Source: SCGC-AAA076-P13 sp963926355 (GTDB lineage: Bacteria > Pseudomonadota > Gammaproteobacteria > Magnimaribacterales > D2472). Taken from it: a stretch of DNA of 64,000 nucleotides. Where the stretch lies: NCBI GenBank assembly GCA_963926355.1, contig CAWUWW010000001.1, forward strand, positions 254,044-318,043, given 5' to 3'. Of the stretch, positions 59,476-64,000 are shown in pieces; the stretch's first letter is position 1; each line of letters opens with the position of its first letter. The translations under genes and the position numbers were made by a program. The notes below the pieces were generated by a model. That model was not told where the DNA came from, made no database searches, and saw only the letters and a list, made by a program, of their open reading frames with translations.

Positions 59476-59793
59476 GTGAATCTACCTTTATTATTAGTCA
59501 CTATGTTTTCAATATTTTCATTATCAGCCGCAGACGCTCTTGTGATTGACGTCCGTACTCAAAATGAATGGGATTCAGGCCACCTTGAGGGCGCACAGCA
59601 TATAGAATGGCAAGATATTTTAAAGCTAACAGAGAGCATCTCAAAGGATCAAGATATCTACCTTTATTGCCAGAGCGGCAATAGGTCCGGAAAGGCTACA
59701 AAAATACTCAACGATGCTGGCTTTATTAAGGCCGTCAATGCTGGAAGTATCTTTGAGGCACGTGACTTACTTGGCTTAAAATTACTAGAGTAA
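59476..59793 (+). CDS. Secreted rhodanese-domain protein
   Basis: 105 residues: a signal peptide (about 1-19) and one rhodanese domain. DVRTQNEWDSGHLEGAQHIE and the active-site loop YCQSGNRSGKA with the catalytic Cys are intact. It binds or transfers sulfur in the periplasm. GTG start with GGAG nearby, coupled to the GMC oxidoreductase gene. Confidence 0.88.
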   Translation: MNLPLLLVTMFSIFSLSAADALVIDVRTQNEWDSGHLEGAQHIEWQDILKLTESISKDQDIYLYCQSGNRSGKATKILNDAGFIKAVNAGSIFEARDLLGLKLLE

Positions 59794-59830
59794 GGCATTT
59801 TTTAATACACTCACAATCTACATACTTTTT

Positions 59831-59911
59831 ATGTTTACACCGCATACATTAATGTGTATTATGTGAATCAATTAATGTTTGCACTGTAAACATTGTAATA
59901 ATACCCCCCCC
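59831..59911 (+). promoter_or_regulatory. Upstream region of the PAN-domain gene: inverted repeat and C8 tract
   Basis: ATGTTTACA (59831-59839) and TGTAAACAT (59885-59893) form a 9-base inverted repeat with a 45-base gap. TGTAATAAT (59894-59902) is a plausible extended -10, and a run of eight C (59904-59911) falls where transcription would begin. The AAGAGG ribosome site lies at 59918-59923. Confidence 0.4.
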
Positions 59912-59929
59912 ATAAAAAAGAGGTTTTAA

Positions 59930-60208
59930 ATGAAAAATATACTACTAATAATTCTTGCTACAGCACTACCAGCTTTTGCTGCTGACATGAACTTTACACC
60001 TAAGGCTGATATTTCCCTTTCAGGAAAAATTGCTACTGTAAAAACTTCAAAAAAATATAGAACGGCTGAAGCTTGTCAGACACTTTGCACTTCAAGATCA
60101 TCTTGTGTTGCTTTTACTGTCGATACTTCAAAAGGAAGCTGTACTTTATTAAAGAATGTAACCAAAGAAACAACTAATACAGATGCTGTCTCAGGCGTTA
60201 AAAGTTAG
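59930..60208 (+). CDS. Small secreted PAN/Apple-like protein
   Basis: 92 residues with a signal peptide (cleavage after AFA, about 17). The mature part has four cysteines in a PAN/Apple-like spacing (ACQTLCTSRSSCVAFTVD, then KGSCTLLK). PAN domains bind carbohydrate or protein. It is a single-domain protein with a private terminator and an odd C-tract in its leader. An extracellular or periplasmic binding role is inferred. Confidence 0.75.
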   Translation: MKNILLIILATALPAFAADMNFTPKADISLSGKIATVKTSKKYRTAEACQTLCTSRSSCVAFTVDTSKGSCTLLKNVTKETTNTDAVSGVKS

Positions 60209-60223
60209 TATTTAATCTATTGT

Positions 60224-60252
60224 AAAAAAAGGCCTTTTACAGGCCTTTTTTT
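60224..60252 (+). terminator. Intrinsic terminator after the PAN gene
   Basis: AAAAAAAGGCC and GGCCTTTTTTT form an 11-bp stem around a 7-base loop; the U-run works on both strands. Confidence 0.85.
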
Positions 60253-60288
60253 ATATCTAAATGCTTCGTTAGTGCTTACAATAATTTT

Positions 60289-61212
60289 ATGAAAAAATTA
60301 ATCAATTTTTTTAAACAACCCAATAAGAAAAAAGTTATTTCTTTTGACGGCGGCGGTGTCCGTGCAATAGCTGGGTTGGTCTTTCTTAGAAAGCTTGAAA
60401 CAGAAACAGGCATAAAGGTATTTGATACCTTTGATATGTTTATTGGAACAAGCGCAGGATCTTTTAATGCAGCATGTTTTGCATGCAATGGGCTGAGTGC
60501 TGATGAAGTTAAAAAATACTGGTCTAAAGACTACTTAGATAAGATTATGAAAAGTTCTTTTTTCTGGGACAAGGCCTCACTTATTCAAGCAAGACCAAGA
60601 TATGAGAATAAGGGAAGGGTAGGCGTTTTAAATGAAATATTTGCTGATAAGTTGCTATCAGAATCCTCCAAGCCACTGGTTACACTTTGTTACGATATAG
60701 AAAAAAGAACTCATGTTATCCATAGTAGCTTTGAAACTCCAGAGATCACTTTTATTGATGCCGTTTCATCATCAAGCGCAGCTCCAATGTATTTCCCGCC
60801 TTACAAGACTCAAGGTGGATCTTGGATGATAGACGGCGGTGTTGTTACAAATAACCCTGTATTGGTTGGAGCTTCTCATGCAAAAAAATTCTTTCAAACA
60901 GATGACATAAAAATTCTTAGCATAGGAGCAGGACTTAATAAGCAGAAGATAAGCGGAGAAGACGCTGGATTGTGGGGTGGCGTAGGCTGGTTAAGAAATG
61001 ACCTAATGGCAATGATGCTAGATGCGGAAATTCATGACACTCTTGCAAAAGATACCTTGGGTAAAAACTACTTAAGAATTAATTCGCCAATAGGAAAGAT
61101 TAACAAAATTTTAGATGATGACTCCGAATTAAATATTGAAAAAATTCATTTAATGGGATTGGAGTGGTGGTCTGAATTTGGAGAAGAGGCTGTTGAATTT
61201 CTTAAAGATTAA
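60289..61212 (+). CDS. Patatin-like phospholipase
   Basis: 307 residues. The oxyanion loop is SFDGGGVRAIAGLVFLRKLE (about residues 17-36), the nucleophile Ser is in FIGTSAGSFNAA and the catalytic Asp in MIDGGVVTNNPVLVGAS. It hydrolyses lipid acyl esters in the cytoplasm or at the membrane; no signal peptide is seen. It stands alone after a strong terminator. Confidence 0.92.
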   Translation: MKKLINFFKQPNKKKVISFDGGGVRAIAGLVFLRKLETETGIKVFDTFDMFIGTSAGSFNAACFACNGLSADEVKKYWSKDYLDKIMKSSFFWDKASLIQARPRYENKGRVGVLNEIFADKLLSESSKPLVTLCYDIEKRTHVIHSSFETPEITFIDAVSSSSAAPMYFPPYKTQGGSWMIDGGVVTNNPVLVGASHAKKFFQTDDIKILSIGAGLNKQKISGEDAGLWGGVGWLRNDLMAMMLDAEIHDTLAKDTLGKNYLRINSPIGKINKILDDDSELNIEKIHLMGLEWWSEFGEEAVEFLKD

Positions 61213-61274
61213 AAAATTAGTGTTTTAATTAGTTTTTTTGATGTAAGATGGTTTTTTTTTATTAAATGGATATT

Positions 61275-61523
61275 ATGAATATATATGTTGGAAACCTATC
61301 TTGGGGCATGAGCGACCAAGACCTAGAAAATCTTTTTGCTGAACACGGAACTGTTACTTCAGCTAAAATTATCACTGATAGAATGACTAATCGTTCTAGA
61401 GGTTTTGGTTTTGTTGAAATGAGTGACGGAGCTGAAGGAGCTATTCAAGCTCTTAATGATTCAGACATCGAGGGTAGAAAGTTAGTAGTTAACGAATCTA
61501 AGCCTCGTGAAGATTCAAGATAA
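61275..61523 (+). CDS. RNA-binding protein, single RRM domain
   Basis: 82 residues from the ATG at 61275. RNP2 is IYVGNL (residues 3-8) and RNP1 is RSRGFGFVEM. The domain is complete, with only a short tail. Bacterial RRM proteins of this type bind single-strand RNA and are often cold-induced. An upstream in-frame ATG at 61266 adds three residues. It has a perfect 15-bp terminator. Confidence 0.92.
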   Translation: MNIYVGNLSWGMSDQDLENLFAEHGTVTSAKIITDRMTNRSRGFGFVEMSDGAEGAIQALNDSDIEGRKLVVNESKPREDSR

Positions 61524-61555
61524 GTAATCACTTAGTCTTATAATATACAAATTAC

Positions 61556-61590
61556 AAAATTCATTCCCTGCATAACAGGGAATGAATTTT
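61556..61590 (+). terminator. Intrinsic terminator after the RRM gene
   Basis: Perfect 15-bp stem (AAAATTCATTCCCTG with its complement) around CATAA, ending in a T-run. Confidence 0.9.
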
Positions 61591-61631
61591 TGTATATTTT
61601 CTCAAAAATACACACTTTTTCTCTTTTATTT

Positions 61632-61654
61632 TTTATGTAAACTATTTACATAAA
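61632..61654. promoter_or_regulatory. 23-base palindrome upstream of the TonB-dependent receptor
   Basis: TTTATGTAAA and TTTACATAAA form perfect 10-base arms around CTA. It lies 20 bases upstream of the -35 element, a position fitting an activator or repressor site. Confidence 0.55.
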
Positions 61655-61674
61655 TTTTTATCTTTATATATCAA

Positions 61675-61703
61675 TTGACTTATTCGGTTCAGTATTGTTA
61701 AAT
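61675..61703 (+). promoter_or_regulatory. Sigma-70-type promoter of the TonB-dependent receptor
   Basis: TTGACT (61675-61680), a 17-base spacer, TTAAAT (61698-61703). It gives a leader of about 45 bases ending in an AAAAAGGGGAAAA ribosome site. Confidence 0.5.
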
Positions 61704-61755
61704 CACGTTTGAAGTTATTTTTAAGTAGCTTCATTACTAAAAAAAGGGGAAAACA

Positions 61756-64000
61756 ATGAATAAATTTTTATTATCACTTATGGTAATTTTGCCACTATCT
61801 ACGTTTGTAATAGCTCAAGATGCCATTGAAGAAGAGGTTATTGAAGAAGTAGTTACCACTGGTATTAAATCTAGTTTAAAAGATGCTATTGAAATCAAGC
61901 GTAACAATGTAGGAGTAATGGAAGCTATTACTGCTGAAGATTTTGGTAAATTTCCAGATGGAAACTTAGCCGAATCTCTTGCTAGAGTAGCTGGTGTTGC
62001 AATTGACAGAAGTAACGTTGAGGGAGAAGGGGTTGCAGTTAGGGGTTTCGGTCCTGAGCTGAACTTAGTTACTCTTAATGGTCGTCAGATGCCTACTGTT
62101 CCAGGACAATGGGGTGGCGGTAGATCATTCAATTTTGGTGATATCGCTTCACCGGGTATATCATCAGTAGAACTTTACAAATCTACAAATAACTCATTAC
62201 CTTCAGGTGGTATTGGATCAACCATTAACATGGTAACAACTAAGCCTCTAAGTATCGATGGATCTAAGTTCTCATTAAGTGTCGGATCAGTAAATGATTC
62301 AACCAGTACTCAAGACCAGACTCCTGAAGTATCAATGTTATATGCAATTAATGGCGGACATTGGGGTTTTGCTTTTTCTGGTTCTCATCAAGAAAGAAAC
62401 AACAGAGAAGAAGGAACTAGAGAGTCTAACTGGTTAATACCATCAAGAATGGCAGCAATAGAAGGCTATAACAGAACTGCTACTCAAACTAATGTTACTG
62501 ATAATAACTCAAGAACAGACGGAGTTACTTTTTATCAAGAACCAACTGCTTATCAAATTAAAGATAATGATAGATTAAGAAAGAACGCTCAGTTAACTTT
62601 CCAACTTCAAACCAACGAAAGAAATGTAACTACCCTTGATTACACTTATTCTGGTGTTGATTTTAGTTCTAAAGGAATGATGTTTGGATCTTGGCTTGGT
62701 GGCTGGGATACTGTCGGCGGAACTATAAACTCTCACGGAGCCTACACAGATGTTGTTGTTGGTAACAGAGCTTATGACCATCAGTTAATATATGGTGATA
62801 CCCAGAACGCTAATAGATCTTTTGGTATTAATCATGAATTTACAGTTAGTGACTCACTAGTTGTTAATTTTGATTTCCATGATTCTATGGCTTCTAAGAG
62901 TGGTTCAGAGTTGCCGAATGAAATGGCAATCGGAACTGCTAAAAGAGCAAACGTAACTCACACTAATGGTGGAGCTACTGGTATTAATAGCTTCTCTTAT
63001 GATCAAACTTTTAATGCTTCAGACTATTACATTGGATCCCTTACATCTCACGATGCATACAAGCTAAATGAAATGGATCAAATGCAACTATCAGCTGAAT
63101 GGACTAATTTAAACGGTGGTATTGTTACCTCTGTTGATTTTGGAGTTTCCCAAACAACTAGTAGATTCTCAGATACTAGAGCTGTTAACACTTCTGGACT
63201 AAATGGCCCAACTGCAGATCAGTTCGCTGATTCTCTATTTTCATCAACTAGCCTTGACGGATTCATGGATGCATTTGGTACTCCTCTAGGAACATCATAC
63301 TATTTTGACGTTGATAAAGAGGCAGCAGTTGCAGCATTCATATCAGCTGGTGGAAGCGCCGATGCAGGAGCTAACGATTCAAACGAAAGAATAGCTGAAG
63401 ATTTAGACTCTGCTTTTATTCAAGTTAAGATGGAAACTGAGTACCTTGGAAAACCATTAAACATTATTGCTGGTGTTAGATACGAAGAGTCTAGTACTGT
63501 GGCAACAAGTTTAGAGGCAAGACCAGATACAATTAGACTAGACTTTATAAGCGGAGTTCAGTTCCTAGCTTCAGGCGGCATCATTGATGCTCCTAGAGGC
63601 GGTTCAACTGAAGACGTGCTTCCAAGTATAGCTATGTCATACGCTCTAAGTGATAATGAAGTTTTAAGATTCTCTGCAAGTAAGACTATCGCAAGACCAA
63701 GCCTTCAAGATAAAAGATCTCAGCTTTCATATGGCAATGCTGATTTCTGGAATCCTACAGCTTCAGGCGGAAACCCAGACCTTCAGTCATTAAAATCTAA
63801 TAATTATGATTTAGCTTATGAAAACTACTACGCAGAAGGAAGTTATATAGCAGCTAACTATTTCTATAAAGAAATATCAGACTTTGTTGGAAGCTCAAGT
63901 ACAACAGGAAGTGTAAATGGAATAACTAACCCTGCATACGGAGATAACGTTGCAGCAGCTAGAGATTGTACTAACGATTGGATAGCAGCAGGAAGACCTG
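61756..64000 (+). CDS. TonB-dependent receptor (cut off by window end)
   Basis: The frame is open from the ATG at 61756 to the window end (748 codons visible). A signal peptide (about 1-20) is followed by an acidic TonB-box region (EEVIEEVVTTGIK), then the plug domain (AITAEDFGKFPDGNLAESLA, RNA-like VAGVAIDRSN, GVAVRGFGPELN and GRQMPT). The barrel begins near residue 160. The style matches the TonB-Xanth-Caul group, often used for carbohydrate uptake. Regulation probably acts through the palindrome upstream. Confidence 0.93.
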   Translation, partial: MNKFLLSLMVILPLSTFVIAQDAIEEEVIEEVVTTGIKSSLKDAIEIKRNNVGVMEAITAEDFGKFPDGNLAESLARVAGVAIDRSNVEGEGVAVRGFGPELNLVTLNGRQMPTVPGQWGGGRSFNFGDIASPGISSVELYKSTNNSLPSGGIGSTINMVTTKPLSIDGSKFSLSVGSVNDSTSTQDQTPEVSMLYAINGGHWGFAFSGSHQERNNREEGTRESNWLIPSRMAAIEGYNRTATQTNVTDNNSRTDGVTFYQEPTAYQIKDNDRLRKNAQLTFQLQTNERNVTTLDYTYSGVDFSSKGMMFGSWLGGWDTVGGTINSHGAYTDVVVGNRAYDHQLIYGDTQNANRSFGINHEFTVSDSLVVNFDFHDSMASKSGSELPNEMAIGTAKRANVTHTNGGATGINSFSYDQTFNASDYYIGSLTSHDAYKLNEMDQMQLSAEWTNLNGGIVTSVDFGVSQTTSRFSDTRAVNTSGLNGPTADQFADSLFSSTSLDGFMDAFGTPLGTSYYFDVDKEAAVAAFISAGGSADAGANDSNERIAEDLDSAFIQVKMETEYLGKPLNIIAGVRYEESSTVATSLEARPDTIRLDFISGVQFLASGGIIDAPRGGSTEDVLPSIAMSYALSDNEVLRFSASKTIARPSLQDKRSQLSYGNADFWNPTASGGNPDLQSLKSNNYDLAYENYYAEGSYIAANYFYKEISDFVGSSSTTGSVNGITNPAYGDNVAAARDCTNDWIAAGRP

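Noticed and set aside
1..64000. CRISPR arrays, insertion sequences, prophage genes
   Set aside because: I saw no regularly spaced direct-repeat arrays of CRISPR type and no transposase, integrase or phage structural protein among the readable genes.

Overview
The window reads as a chromosomal segment of an AT-rich, streamlined marine gammaproteobacterium, most like the SAR86 type. The reasons are gene content and order: sdhE beside ygfZ, rpoE-rseA-degP, lepA-lepB-rnc-era-recO-acpS, and queA-tgt-yajC-secD-secF. Spacers are very short, and neighbouring genes often overlap by 4 to 11 bases. Five convergent gene pairs appear to share a 4-base stop overlap. A large TonB-dependent receptor runs off the right edge. 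The taxonomic label is inference; there is no rRNA in the window.

Layout. 1-3000: glycerol kinase, a phosphoglycerate-dehydrogenase-like enzyme, then an AT-rich spacer ending in three DnaA boxes. 3000-15500: a long core run of ung, ygfZ (opposite strand), sdhE, the sigma-E envelope-stress unit, translation and RNA genes (lepA, rnc, era), secretion (lepB), recombination (recO), lipid and nucleotide genes (acpS, adk), a shrunken tsaB, uppP and rsmJ. 15500-19540: a LysR regulator divergent from an acyl-CoA dehydrogenase, sbcB, a candidate antisense-strand small RNA and tRNA-Val. 19700-22400: an ABC-2 exporter pair and a three-gene unit joining a pseudoazurin-type copper protein to two tiny membrane proteins. 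22500-35400: mostly membrane and envelope functions (serine hydrolase, SLC13-type carrier, MscS channel, DsbD-like reductase, Hsp20, a glycine-zipper lipoprotein, a thioredoxin-like protein, a Na/Ca exchanger relative), plus an AMP nucleosidase and an SDR. 35400-45150: small conserved proteins, proline synthesis (proA, proB), tRNA-Leu, queuosine and Sec genes, a SuhB homologue lacking metal ligands, and trmJ.

45200-55900 looks accessory. It begins at tRNA-Glu with its terminator and a cluster of GTACC repeats that resembles an integration region. Then come a lipoprotein and a MarR-like regulator separated by 14-base iterons, oxidoreductases of higher G+C, a BCCT carrier, CorA, an aldo/keto reductase, a short PQQ-type propeller protein and several small unknown proteins. 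55900-61530 holds redox and lipid-related genes (an extended SDR, a steroid-5-alpha-reductase-type membrane protein, a GMC oxidoreductase, a rhodanese), a PAN-domain secreted protein, a patatin and an RRM protein. 61630-64000 has a palindrome, a promoter and the TonB-dependent receptor.

The strongest candidates for something undescribed are the roughly 78-nt small RNA with a C-rich loop (19233-19310, minus), the pseudoazurin and small-membrane-protein operon (21572-22333) that shares its promoter and leader sequence, the DnaA-box cluster near 2980, and the iterons at 45957-45994. All calls come from reading the sequence and translations; no database search was run.
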